Counted from the first letter of the stretch, positions 25,601 through 38,033 are shown. The stretch: DNA of 64,000 bases from Takakia lepidozioides (GCA_030704615.1 CM060733.1:24490001-24554000); one strand, 5' to 3'. The notes: generated from the sequence alone by a model not told the origin. Numbers and translations: made by a program.

Positions 25601-28600
25601 AAAGGGAAGTAATCAGAATGCCCTCAATCTGCACCAAACTTACGCTTCAATAAGGTGATAGCTGGACATGGAAGTGACGGGGGCCCATTCAGCATATGCT
25701 ATCACAGCATTCAAAGTAGCTGTGACTGCTGCAGCATGTTCAGTAGCACTTCTCAGCTGATTTTGCTGCACCATTGCAATTGCTGCTCTGAAGTGCTCAT
25801 CTAGCAGCTGCCAGCAAACCACCCTCTCAATATAAGACCAAAGCTATGGAATCACATACTCTTACTTGCTTCTGACAGCCGGAAGATTTGGCACCTCATC
25901 CATAATCAAATATGATGTTATACTCTTCTGGTCTGGTGAACTTCTGCAGGATCCTAATATCATTCAGGCCTTCCTAAAGACTTGAGTTCAAGGTATGAGG
26001 TGGTTGTCAAGCTTGTAGCCAGTATCTTACAAAGTATCTTACAACAGTTACGTTCTTCACATTCTTAGCAAATTCGGTTAGTTTATCAACATTTGATATG
26101 TTGAATTCTTTCTCAAAACTTTGTCAGTTGTGCAATCACCTTGTACAGAAATGGTAATGTCTCTGGTAAAGTCTGGGTTAGCCCATGAAGTAATTGCCTC
26201 CGTCGCTCCCCTGCATGAGGCAGCCCACAGCATATAAAATCACCATCCAAAAATTGACAAAAGTGACAAGAACAACTCCTGATTTTGGAGAAAAAGAGGG
26301 CTTCCAGTACATTCTTACACCCCGCGCAAGGAGTCCGCACAACTTATGGCATCAAGGGGAGGCTTCCATTTTGCAGAGTGTAACATACAAGGTGTGGAAA
26401 CAGACAACTCCTTATTGCAAATGCCATGATTCTACTTGGTCACCAACTATGTGGGATGCAAACCTTCAAGGTCTTCATTATGCACGGTAACATCTTCAGG
26501 GAGCCAACGTAAGACCATCGCAACCAACTCTGCCTGCCCAAACAGAAGTCAAATACAATAGCCATTCACTACATAGGCAAATAGAGCTTAATTACAATTT
26601 TACTCTACAGTCCTATATGTGCAGAAGAGGAGCAAACCAAAGCAAGGTCTTGAAATGGTGATGCCTATAGAGTGATGCAGGCTGATAAACGAACATCTAT
26701 GTGTGAGCATGCCCTGATGTGAGAATTACATGAATTGGGCTCGTGCTGCTAAGGGAGAATAGAGCTGGCAGCATGTCCTTCCAGAACGGTGGTCCTTCCC
26801 TTCGGGCAACCTAATTAACACACAGATCCAAATACAACAGCACTGCACGTAAAATGAAAGCTACTCACCAGGGATGCAACTCTGGATTTTCTGCTAGTCT
26901 TTCAGTTTCCTGGGTTCCATGCTCACTAACTACCAGTTTTCCGCTATTGGCCTAGACGCCACTGGACACTACTTCAGAAAAGGAACTTGCTCAAATTCAA
27001 TCCCTGTCTGTAAGGAACCAGAAAGGGACCAAAATACTCTTGACTAGTCAACAGAAACTGTTGCATCTTTCCCCTTGCCATAAACTGTCGGTGGTGGTTC
27101 AGATGTTAACATGTCTAGGTCCACAGAGAATCCATCCCCTGGTTCAGATCCTAAAGAGTAGCATATGTGATCCATTCCCAAGACAGAGGGGATGAAATGG
27201 CACACCTCAGCCATGAGAGCTGCAGCCTGGCTCTTGAGAACCCACTGCTCACCAGGCTTAGCACTTTCCTGGAGCATATCAGCAGACATAACTGCAATGT
27301 GTCGTTGCTCCTCCGTACTTATCTCTTCCCAGCGCATCCGTATCAGATGCTGACAACCTCGCACATGCATGTGCTCATTAGCAACATGTTGGACCAATTA
27401 TAGTATTCAATACAGAGCAGAGTAAAGAGCATACCAAACTGGAAATACTCTCATTTTATGAACAGCAGCATTTTTGTCTGACCCAACCCAGGCATCAAAC
27501 TAACTGTAGAATCGAAGTCCTCCTCACTCTTCCGAAGTATTGACATTCTACTAGGTAGGCAGAGATCAATTGAAGGCATTGGACACATGGGATTTCTGAA
27601 CTGGCCAGCAAATTTCATCTCACGGCGAAGATCACTGAGCCATATATGTTCAATGTACAGACAAGCACAAAACACATGCAGAGAGATCAGAGTACTTTAC
27701 TTGCAACATCTTTAAGCCAAAGTGACGGACTTCAGAAGGTCGTTCATTCCTGCCTAGCGCAAAAGCAACAGTTGCAAGCAAACGAACATCACCCGCTTTC
27801 AGCTGCACCAGCATCATCACATAAACAAGAACAAATAAATCTTCCATGGGATTTGCCATGACATCTGATTGTTTTGCCTGGTCCCCAATACTATGCAAAT
27901 GTCTGGCCAAGGGCAATGGATTGTAATTTCACCCTGCAGCACTAAGCTTACAGACCTCCTGGTTTTAGTCAGATTCAAAAACACTATATTCAATGTCAAG
28001 GGTATGAACATTAAGGGGCATTATGAAATAGCAGGAAACAGCTTCAAAAGAAATTCGCAGACAAGATGCTATTAGCTCCAAGAGAATTTCAAGAATGAAC
28101 AACTTAGTTAACTCCTGCTTATGCGGCATGTGAAGACCTCCACCACTGCCCTTCTGATGTACAATCCATAAATAACCAACAACCAACCTCTGTCCATCTT
28201 TCACTAAATTGACACTGACTGTGCTGACAATGCATACAGGGGAGAACTGCCCATGGAGGTAAACACATTTTCCCAAGTCTACATCAAGATAGAGCGCAGA
28301 TTGTGTAATTTATGCAAACCAATCTGGCATTGGCACCATTAGACCAAATGGACCGTCTGACACTTAGAACTAGAGTGATGTCAATGTGCCAAGACAAATT
28401 GAAAGGACTTGAATCAGAATAAGGGGTTCATTTCAGCTCCCTCATCACCACATCAACCTAATTTCAGGGGTTCTAAATGGACGTCGGACAAGCTTCTCTC
28501 CACAGACAGTTCAGTTCTGCCCAGGTCCAAGTATTCTTCAAGTGGTGATGATCATCAGCATTTATCAGCTTGGATTATTACGTCCACCCAAACGCTACCT

Positions 28601-29058
28601 CTCAAGATTTGAAAGCAGACTCCCCAATGTCATCGAGGACGTGAATCCCGATAATTTAATGAGGAATTATATTCCTCGCGCTTCACGTTAACCCAATTCC
28701 CACAGAAACCCATAGAATTGTGTCTTCCCAGGGCACCCTGCTATCGGTCCCACCGTCCTCAGATCCAAGCCAGGGCACGAGAAGTAATCATTTCAACCCC
28801 ATTCATATCTCCATACGAAAAACAGAATGATACTTTCAGGCGAACAACGATCAGGAAAGGAAACACAGAATAGAATGCTCCATACAAGTCTCATAACTAC
28901 TGTCTGATAGGAAAGTGCAAACGAAATAAGGAAAAGCGGCTCACAGATTCCAGGTAGGCGGTGGCTGCCTGCCGAGCTTCTGGGGAGGATTGCCAATCCA
29001 GGGCAGCCACCACAGCCTGCCCTGCGGCCTCCACTTGCATCAATGCTGGGTCTGTCAT
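16623..29058 (-). CDS. HST: Exportin-5 homologue HASTY, complete, 21 exons, 1,229 aa
   Basis: HASTY is the plant karyopherin related to exportin-5. It binds RanGTP and supports microRNA biogenesis and movement. Exons: 29058-28945, 27802-27701, 27349-27206, 26810-26730, 26533-26464, 26210-26140, 25807-25644, 25312-25241, 24912-24651, 24230-24174, 23719-23450, 23024-22911, 22581-22455, 21966-21800, 21227-21120, 20533-20430, 20165-19790, 19544-19297, 18651-18121, 17620-17326, 16835-16623. They total 3,690 nt with every phase consistent and no internal stop; Arabidopsis HASTY is about 1,200 residues. Diagnostic blocks in order: ALDWQSSPEARQAATAYLES, HLIRMRWEEIS, LVAMVLRWLPEDVTVHNEDL, GLTQTLPETLPFLYK, ATLNAVIAYAEWAP, FSQFRSRL, VEWKEPALVELH, MWSVFHTITFFERAM, IRSWLKGVRDAGYN, KVLRDLTRETCLLLS, TKEQRQHMKSFLLAAGGDQL. 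The start is the Met before TDPALMQVEAAG; an upstream in-frame Met would translate a GA microsatellite and is unlikely. Confidence 0.96.
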
Positions 29059-29100
29059 CTGCCCCTCCCACCTGATCTGCACACTGCTACATGGATTCAC

Positions 29101-29102
<2 letters not shown>

Positions 29103-29133
<31 letters not shown>
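29103..29133. repeat. (CT)n microsatellite in the HASTY leader
   Basis: About 15 CT units, 45-75 bases upstream of the HASTY start codon, GA on the sense strand. Confidence 0.95.
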
Positions 29134-29135
<2 letters not shown>

Positions 29136-30801
29136 CCCTTAATCGTGTCCTGCAGCAAACTCTGCCTTCCTTCACCCTCTATATATCTCAGAGCATTGAT
29201 CTTTTTTCTCACATCTCAGCAAGCTAGGGCATATAATCCTCAATTCACTATCCCCGACAACTCAGAAAATCTGGCTAGCAAAACGTCAGGCATGCATATC
29301 CAACTCGCATCCAGGCAGTGTGGGCCCCGCAAGATTCATGGCTGCAGCACAAACGGCAGCACGGAGCCCCAAATTCCTTGTGTAATGAGCCCGGACGGTT
29401 TGAATGATCTTCTCAGCTTTTACACTTGTGTAAAGTCACTCTCTATTCCGTAACTGTCAGTTCAATCCGAGTTTGATACAGAAATATCGTTGATGATGGA
29501 ATATTTCATTGTAATGTTTCCCCGAGGTAGTATCCCTTGGTCTCTATTTATATAAGTCCAAGGCTGCACTTCCTCTCATGTGTAGAAGGAATAGAGGTCT
29601 GCTCCTACTAAGGGGGCTCATCGAGCACGGCAGGCAGCTTCTTTGCATGGGCTAACAAAATGTTTCTTGCTCAAGTAGTTGCAGAGAAAACTATAGACCA
29701 GGAGCTGTTCTTCTTGATTACATTTCAAAAGATTTGAAGTAATGACCTTGCAGTCTCCTGCAATTGATGATCTGTGAGAGCCTGTGTGGGTCCAAAGGCT
29801 TCCACAGCGACCATGTCACCAAAGATTCCACTATTCCTTCTTTGCTCTCACTCTCCTTCCAAGAAACCTCACAAGAAACAACGCAAACAAACCTCAATAG
29901 CCCATTTTTCTGCACATCAATGCTTCATTCTTCACTCAGTTCATGCAACCAATTTTCCTATCCAGCACTGCTTCACTGAGCAGCTGTACTTCTTTTCAAC
30001 AATAGAGGACCCTCCTCAAATCTCTCTGTCAATATCAGAGTTTAGACTGAGGATATGCAAGGCTTCATACACTCTGAGATTGCAGTACTTTCGAATGGGC
30101 AGTCCACACAGGTGAAGTTATCCAGCAGTGAATACAGCTGTACCCCTGATGATGACATCTTGAATACAAGCTGATTTCATACAGCAATGTCCCATTCGGA
30201 AGCCCCAATCACCCACTGTGGGGACCAGGAGGATCTCGGAGCTGGATTCCTAGTACTACGCCTGCCTTGCTCCTCCATCTTTTCTCTAAGTTGAGATTGG
30301 AGCTGCTGGTGGTTTATCATGTAAGGCTTCACCGAGCAAATCCCCGCATTTTGCTTGCATCACTGTATTGCAAAAGCACACATTGTAGACAGCAGAAAGT
30401 TCACAGCATACATCTCGCCATCTCCCATAACAAACTTGGAAATATTAGTACATGTCTGCATCATCGATGTCCAAAATTACATTATAGATAGTACTCCCAA
30501 TGGAAGTCAGGATCTCTAATTACAGGATTTGTTCCCAAGAGGAAGACTTGTCCAAGATTACACACCAGTGGACACCTGATATACTTCTAAGAAGATCTAT
30601 CAAGGCTACTTGTACGACTGTATCAGAACTCTTTTGGGTCCATGTCATCATCAATCAAGGGGTTGCTGCATTGCATAAAAGAGGGGCCTCAAAAGTAGAT
30701 GTTAAGATCAGAACATCTGGGCTACAGCCTCCTTAGAAGATCCCCCAGCACTCTCCTTTGCAGCTTCTTGTCGACAGATCCTTTGATACAATCAGACATA
30801 G
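29134..30801. other. Spacer between HASTY and the next gene, no gene seen
   Basis: Holds the HASTY promoter (from 29.13 kb rightwards) and the 3' UTR side of the next minus-strand gene. Several open stretches of 70-110 codons exist on both strands but none resembles a known family. Confidence 0.5.
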
Positions 30802-33436
30802 CTACAGGGCTGACCTCTTAAAAAGCACAATGGCCGATACCAGCACAGCCAGCATCATACATGACTTGAGTGTCCGGTACATAGCCTCGCCACTCTCTTC
30901 AGCAAAGGGTTTATTGTCAGTTCCGTCAAAAAGACGAGTAATGAGATCCCAAAAGTTCTCCATGAACCGACTGAAAGCCCTCCTTGTGTTACAGAAAAAC
31001 TCTGAGAAGCCATCTTTCCAAGAACTTCCATCCCCTCCATCAGGAATGCCACCATCTTCAGATGAAACTGCAGTCCAGAAACAAGTAATATCTTACTTAA
31101 CACTACAAGAAGAACATGGGATCATCTTTGGGTCCCCGCACCTTTTTAAAAGAAAATTGTTTGAAAGAAATTAAAATTAATACATGGCTGATGGAGACAA
31201 GCGTTTTACCGGAGATAGATTGTCAAACGAATTACAGCTAGTCCCACTTGATTTTATAGAAAACTCATGCACTAGATCCAATAGATTAATCTAGTAAGAC
31301 AAGACTTGGTAAAAGATTGAGAAAGGAGAACTGGCACAGACTAAGATTTAGTGCTGTCCAGGCCCATCCCCAGATCACCCAGATAATTTGAGATAACTAC
31401 TCTCCAGATGGTTCCCGGCATTGCCATACTGTAACTACTGAGAGAGCTCCCACTGATGGAATCCTTCGCACATAAAATGCTCTGAGAGTCGATAGAGCCT
31501 GAAAGATTTCTTGGGAGTGTATTGATATTCTATACTTGATCTCTTCCTACTGCCAAGAACACACTCAGGAGGAGCCGGCAAACAAAGAATTTTTTGTGCA
31601 CTTTCTTCGGAGGGGGAAAGGTAAACAGTTAATGACCTAGACACCTCAAGGACCCCCAGACATGCTAGACATAGACATGCCCTCACTCCTAAAAGAAAAA
31701 GGAAAGAGATATTTTTGCCTGCCTGACAACCAACCTCTTACCTACTTCTTTGGATAGAAGATGGTATGACAGGTCAATTCGCTTTCAGCACCAAGTCTTG
31801 CAACCTCAGTTTAGGTGAGAACAGAAGGACAAGCAAGTTAGTAAGCTACGTACCATCAGCTTCTAGAAGAGTCCGCCTGAACTCTTGGATCTTTTCATTT
31901 TTCAAGACTGCATCCCACACTGCCTTATCGGTGGCCAGTGACATCACGATCCCCTGTCAAACGCCCAGGTCCAACGAGTTTAATACCTCGGCTACCAGCA
32001 AGGACACTTATACTACCTGCCACTCTAAAGTGGAGTTGTGTCCATGCGTATCAGAGCCAAACTCAACGCAACTTCCAGATAGCACCACTGTCTTGACCAT
32101 TCAACCAGACCACTCCTTCGTCAGAGCTTCTATGCCGATATTTGAGAATGGAGCCATGCAAGATTGCACTCTTGAACAAGAACAAAATCATCAACTGTGC
32201 TTGCAACTAATGTCAAAATCAACCTGGGAGCTTCAACCTATCCCACCAATGTCAAACTAGTAGCCGAATTTGGAATTGGAGAAGGCCCATAAGCATGAGT
32301 AGGTTTCTAGTCCCATGTCAAAATTCCTACAACGCAAATGTAGAAACAAAGCTTGCAGGTTATGTATCAGGCTGCAAACCGGAATAATTTTCAAGCCCAT
32401 TTCCTCCACCATAGTCTGTTGTTGCCCTTCTTTGTCATCAGCATTCCCATGCTCCTTCACATAAATAAACGTATATCTTCCAAGAGAAACAGATCAAAGT
32501 GGAGTGCTATGCCCCAACTGTGACTTTCTGGGGAGGTCTAGCACATTGACTAATTCAAGTTGGCCTCCAGTCAGGAACTGAACATTACCTGAACCTGAGG
32601 GTTGTTCTGAAGTTGGTGAAAGGCCTCCACAACTCCACTTCTCGCACCAATTCGCAATCCCCCGTGGCTAGATACTCCTCGAACGGTCAGATGTTGTATG
32701 CAATCAGACTCTGTCACCTCCTTAGCTCTTGGGTGCCCTTCCTCATTCTCAACTTTTATAATGGAGCCCTGAGATGTCTCTGTTACTTCTGTGATGGTTG
32801 CAGAGGCGGGCAAGTCCAGTTGGGCCATGGGAGAGGCTCCCATGATGCCTCTGTCAGATCCACCCACAGATTATTTCATTCATTTAGGCAAAAACAAGTG
32901 GCAGCCGAAAGACCACGATGCACGATGAAGGGTAAGGTGTTCAATCTGTTTAGGTTGGGGCAGGGTGTCTCAGTTCATACAATTCCAATTGGTTACAAGA
33001 TGTGGGTAATGACTTACGGCAAAATCAGGGTGATCCATGCCCAAGCGCTCACAAAGATGCAATAACACATACCCAGAACCTCAGAAAACCAAGATCACTC
33101 GAGAAAAAAGGGAACGTACAGACGAAGTGCATTTTGCAGGTCGGAAGTAGCCTCTTCAACTTCAGCGCGGCTGGGAAGAGAGCCAAACACTAAGCGGTCC
33201 CTCTCTTCCACCCCAGCAAACTCCCAATCCTCTGGCTCCCAATACTGACTTTGCCCCGAACTGATCTGGCTAGCAGGATGAAGAGTCGCTGTTGCCTGGC
33301 AGGCCCCCGACGAGACGCGGGCTGAGGATGCAGATGCCCGGGGCGCAGGTGCAGTTGTGCATCTGCTCGATGCGGTAGAAGACGGGGGAGAAGCCACCAT
33401 CCGCGTCACCGTCCTCCACATTGCTCCCCCTCCCAT
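30802..33436 (-). CDS. Conserved plant protein of unknown function, single C-terminal membrane segment, 314 aa
   Basis: Four exons: 33436-33120, 32850-32589, 31953-31854, 31067-30802. Phases 2, 0 and 1 close exactly to 945 nt including the stop. The N-terminus is Ser/Ala/Thr-rich and low-complexity. Then come WEPEDWEFAGVEERDRLVFG, SRAEVEEATSDLQNAL, an acidic variable region, VVEAFHQLQNNPQVQ, MSLATDKAVWDAVLKNEK (near residues 197-214) and a Phe/Trp-rich helix (FSRFMENFWDLITRLFDG). The end is a hydrophobic segment with a basic tail (MMLAVLVSAIVLFKRSAL), like a tail-anchored or type II protein. I recall similar uncharacterised proteins in many plants, with a VWDAVLNNE-like core, but no biochemical function. 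A CT/CA minisatellite lies just upstream of the start codon. Confidence 0.82.
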
Positions 33437-33478
33437 CTTAGGTCGTGCTCCTCTCTCTGTCTCTTTTCTATATCTAAG

Positions 33479-33652
33479 GACTCTCTCTCTCTCTCACACA
33501 CACACTTATGTCTACCCCACTAGCGTCCCTCCTCAATTTCCTTTTGTGGGTCTTCTATACCTAAGAACTCTCTCTCTCTCTCTCTCTCTCACACTTATGT
33601 CTAACTTCTCCCACTACTCAATTTCCTTTTGTGGGTCTTCTATACCTAAGGA

Positions 33653-33685
<33 letters not shown>

Positions 33686-33832
33686 TTATGTCTACCCCAC
33701 TAGCGTCCCTCCTCAATTTCCTTTTGTGGGTCTTCTATACCTAAGAACTCTCTCTCTCTCTCTCTCTCACACACTTATGTCTAACTTCTCCCACTACTCA
33801 ATTTCCTTTTGTGGGTCTTCTATACCTAAGGA

Positions 33833-33865
<33 letters not shown>

Positions 33866-33880
33866 TTATGTCTATTCCAG
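33479..33880. repeat. CT/CA minisatellite with a two-part higher-order unit
   Basis: Half-units of about 85-90 bases each end in tcaatttccttttgtgggtcttctatacctaa-type text (split here for length: tcaatttccttttgtgg, gtcttctatacctaa) and start with a CT tract plus a CA tract. Two variants alternate (ccccactagcgtccctcc versus aacttctcccactact), so the full period is about 175-180 bases. There are roughly two and a half full periods. The array lies 40-450 bases upstream of the start codon of the 314-residue protein gene. Confidence 0.9.
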
Positions 33881-34695
33881 TACTCAATTTCCTTGTGTGG
33901 GTCTTCTTCCTTTCCTTCCCTTCCCTTCTCCTTTCTTTCTACGAGAGGGAAGTAACAGTCCCTCCCACTTTTTCAAGAACAAACTGTCTCTCTGTCACAA
34001 ATCGACATTGAAGATTCTTATATCAGGAAACAGCCCCATTGTTAAGACTTCTGACAGATGAGTCATCATAACTGGATGAGTCATAACTGGATGAAGGTAA
34101 CAGCAATCAGCACCTCTGTGAGGTTGAACCCACCACCACTAACAAGGAGTGTTTTGTGGCGGGTGTCTCTCTCAGAGAGATTTGCCATGTATGAAATTGT
34201 GGTCGGTGGTATGCAATGCTTTGCAGGCTATGGAGCTGACAATCACACACAAACAGATGGAAAAGTTCCGACCTTTTTGGACATAGAAAAGAGTTTCCTC
34301 ACTCACAGGTGACAAGACTCTGCTGGTTTTATTATCATTCCGCACACTCATATGGTGCAGATGTGTAGCACATAATGAGGCTGACTGCAACCTTTTCTCA
34401 AGGGTCGCGCCTCTAGATACACAGATATAATTGAATAAATGCTCAGAAGCCCACAATGTGAATGAGTCCCATTCAACGCTCCGGACTGCAACCAGAGCAG
34501 AGCCTGAGCCAGCATGAAGATCCCTTGGTTGGGTTTCATGGATATGACGCAGGCTGTGAGCGGGAGAGCTGTAGGGTTTTATTGGAATGGAGATGCAGCT
34601 GCGGTTGTCGAACAAAGCAATGTTATCATCGATCGGCAGTGAGCTGCTGCTTGCTTTCAATGAATGCATGACTGTAAAGGGCAGTAATCTTGGAA
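33881..34695. other. Spacer, no gene seen
   Basis: A short doubled motif (tgagtcat..taactggatga, about 34058-34094) is the only structure noticed. The end near 34695 is probably the 3' UTR of the M23 gene. Confidence 0.45.
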
Positions 34696-36010
34696 TTATA
34701 ATTCCACATAGGACGCAGGGTCAACAGGGCTGCCCTTGTGGTTCCTGATTTCCCAGTGTAAATGAGGACCAGTGGCCCTTCCTGTCTCTCCAACTGATGC
34801 GATGCAGTCTCCTCGCCTCACAAACTGTCCTTCCCATGTGAAGATTTCACTGGTGTGAGCGTACAGAGTCTTCCAACCATCTTTATGTGTGATCTGAAAC
34901 AACAACAAGTTTAACCACTCTCAGAGATCACAAAGTAGGGGAGACAAAACTTTCTGTCTTAGCTTAGTTCCCAATCTGGCTATAAGCACCCAAATAGGAG
35001 AAATCAGCCTGTTGTAACTTGTCATACAAGCAGTGTTCTGTAAGACAAATGCAAAGAGGAGGAATCTCTACCTCTACAAGGTATCCGTAGCCACTGGGCT
35101 CCCATCCAGCAAATGTAACCTCCCCTGAGTCAGCGGCTAGAACTGGTTCCCCAGTGGGTGCTGCCAAATCCACACCGTTGTGATGCCGTCCCCATCGCGG
35201 CCCAAAGTTTGAGCTGATCGCCCATGTTTTGTCCACCGGTCGTATAAAGCCTGACCATCCCACCTTCGCCCCTTCAGCGATCTCTTCAGCAAGAGCTAGA
35301 GCCGTTTCTGAAGGCTCCTTCACCCATGTAGGTCGAGCTTTTGTTGGCGTTGGCGACATGAACGCTGGAAATAACATCCCCGATGTTAGAATGATGATAT
35401 GTACACATCTTCTATTTGGCTTTTAGGGCTGTGGCATGAACATGGCTCAAAAGATTGACTAGATTTCTGTCTACAACACAGGATCACAGAAATGAGTAAT
35501 CCCTAGTCCGTGTTTTGCATTTGATAAAGCATGGCAGTCAAGACACAGATGGTTAAACGACACAGAAAACCACGTGAGCTTCTCCGTCTCAGCTCCACCC
35601 TGAACTTTAGGATAGCTTGTTTTGAGCTGCTAGATACCTTGCTTACGAGAGACAACCTCAGGTTGATGCATACAGAATGAAGGCGAGGCGGCAGGCAGCG
35701 CTGGTAGGGCAGACGTAGATGTCGATGCTAGTAACAGGCTTTTCTTGCTAGAAGCTTTGGTCATTCCTCCATTGACCTCTCCCCTCATCTCTGTACTTAA
35801 CTGCGTAGCCTTCTGCCACACGGACCTTGAAATGGCAGAAAGACGCTCCAGTGGGTTGACCAGCTGGGAGGATTGCAATGATGAATGATCTGACTGTGGA
35901 GACATTTTGAAAGAGGAGAGACTGCTATGATGGGGGGCAGCTGCTGTGGCAAGGGCATCAGCCAAATTGGCTAGGGCCCTGGCTGCTTGACTACACCCAG
36001 CATTCACCAT
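34696..36010 (-). CDS. M23-family zinc metallo-endopeptidase (LytM/NlpD-like)
   Basis: M23 enzymes cut peptide cross-bridges in peptidoglycan. Exons: 36010-35638 (donor at 35647 also possible and phase-compatible), 35364-35072, 34893-34696. The longer form is 287 codons with no stop. The catalytic zinc set is complete: H-x3-D in HHNGVD (His186, Asp190), the YAH histidine (His235) and H-x-H in HLHWE (His266, His268). The typical fold text SNFGPRWGRHHNGVD, GEPVLAADSGEVTFAGW and GQFVRRGDCIASVGETGRA is present. The first 120 residues are Ala/Ser-rich and might include organelle targeting. The 5' end is uncertain: the frame stays open upstream to an acceptor-like ttgcag at about 36072, so an earlier exon may exist. 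Introns and neighbours show it is a plant nuclear gene, not bacterial contamination. A plastid role is inference. Confidence 0.86.
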
Positions 36011-36071
36011 CTCTGTTATTGCTCTGTGGGCCTCCTCCCCCCTCCCGGAGCTTGGTATGACTCCTTGGACT

Positions 36072-38030
36072 CTGCAAGTTGGCTTACACTCCCGCCCCTG
36101 TAAACACGAAAGGACACAGCTGGGGAGTTAAATAGTGAGCAGTTTAGGGAAGTTTTAGTGACTTTGAAGGGACAAGTGGAGACTTTCAGCTCCAAAAGCT
36201 GTGCTGTAGAAATAAATTAATTCGGTGGCTTCAGCTTGCGAGAGGGAAACATCTACAACTAATGAGTTGTGCATACCTCACACTGTGTATGATTAAATCC
36301 CTCTAAGCTGGATACAAAACCAACCCAAGCACCTAGCATCGAGCAAGCGTGTCTTGTTCCATCTACTTGTGGGCTGATTCACACAGCCAGGGTTGATAAT
36401 TTAACTTCCGCTCCTTGTTGGCATGGAATGTCTGCTGCCTTGATACTACTAAATTTTCCATTCTACAAAGTAGTGCGTTTCTGGGAACTGCAGGTTTTCC
36501 TTATGAAAGCCCTTCCCCTCGCCACTCACAAAGCTGGAGGGAGACGTAAGTTTTGCAATCTTATAGACGATGTGGTGCTGCGCTCATAATGTCAATACCC
36601 TCAAACATACTACATGGCTGTGATGAGCTTCAACATAGAAGCTCACTTGAAAACTATATCCGAGTTCAGTCCAGATATTAGGAGGCCCTTTCCAACGGTC
36701 CCCAACTGCCTTGCAGCGAAGTTGATTATTCTCTTCAAATTCATCCTCGTTGAGAGACCTTAGGCATGGCCTCTTGTGGGCTCTCTGAACTCGAATGCCT
36801 AAGGCTTTCAGATTGGATAAGAACTCCTGGAATCTTCAACCCAACCAAAATTCCTGGAATTTTCCTCATTTTCTTTGTGCAATCAAAGTTTCGCGATCCT
36901 AAGAAAAAAGTTCTGGGTTCCAATACTGGGACTGAGACCAGTAATCCTTTCCTTAGACGGCAATATCTTGCTCCATTCGTGACTGACCATTCTGACTTGG
37001 TGTAGGGACCCAGCATTTTCATGGATACAGCATTTGCGTGGATGCCTTAATCAATAAACCCTCTTGTTTCCGGAGATTGAATCCGGATTCCAAGATGGGT
37101 GCTTGAGAGCGCCTTTACCTAAATCTAACCTACCAAAACAGGTTCTGACCACAAGAACTCCACACTGGCACTGTAAAACACTGCCAAATTCCAGTATTCA
37201 CCAGAACCTACTCTCTTTCCCTCCCTCTCGGCAGGCATGATATTTCTTGAATCAGAATTTCTGAAACACAGTCGAGCGGCAACACAATGCAACAGTCCTT
37301 CCACCAAGATTCCCAATCCAGCAACACCCAAGTTCATTAAGTGCACTAGAAAAGATTATGAAATCCATTCACCATGTTGTTGTCGTGACCACAATACCGC
37401 TGAAGTTGCATCACTCCCCAGCTCCACTCTCCAGCCCCGATTCGATGGTGCGCAATCCGGCCGGCAGCCAAACAGATCGAAAACGGAGCAAAAGGAATTG
37501 TGGAGATTCAAGACTAAATCGAGGGGAAAACTGTAGAACGAAAAGAAACCTCCTAATATCTCTCTGCACTTGCAGCATACTATAACCATGGAGTGCAAAT
37601 GAAAGCTCTGTGCCGTGGAAGCTTACTTAGAGGAGGGGGTTTGTTTGAAACACGCAAGAGCGAGAAGACGAAGAGCGCACCCAAATAAAGACCACTAACA
37701 CTCCACAACCCACCTCTACCATTGGCTTATCAGGATTGTCTATACTTGCGCCGTGTCATCTGCTGCCACCTGGCCTGACATGTTTAAAATTGTCCCGTGA
37801 ACGTGACTGAGCCGTTGCGCGCGGCAACGGTCTCATCTTGGCATCCACGGCCCACATTATTCCATCTGCGACCCACGCGGTTCCTAACCCCGGTTACTAG
37901 TGACCCACGGCCAGTTAGGCCTAAAAGGTCAAGTATTGTTAGTTTTTTTTTTTTTTTTTAATAGATAACAGGGGGATTGTAGCCCTGGAAAATTTATTGA
38001 TTGAAGAAGAGGTAAGGAAACAGAGAGCCA
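36072..38030. other. Spacer, no gene proven
   Basis: May hold an upstream exon of the M23 gene, which I could not locate. A T-run of about 18 bases lies at 37940-37958. Short open stretches on both strands near 37.2-37.6 kb have no family signature. Confidence 0.4.
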
Positions 38031-38033
38031 GAA

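Noticed and set aside
29059-29175. An upstream in-frame start that would add 39 residues to HASTY
   Set aside because: The extension would translate the GA microsatellite into an Arg-Glu run. The HASTY family starts close to the downstream Met, so the tract is leader sequence.
33357-34061. A 234-codon open reading frame on the plus strand
   Set aside because: It is made of Leu-Ser and His-Thr runs translated from CT/CA repeats and lies opposite the promoter and first exon of a real gene.
37356-37598. Overlapping open frames on both strands as a gene or as an upstream exon of the M23 gene
   Set aside because: No family signature, and no donor/acceptor pair could be tied to the M23 frame with any confidence.
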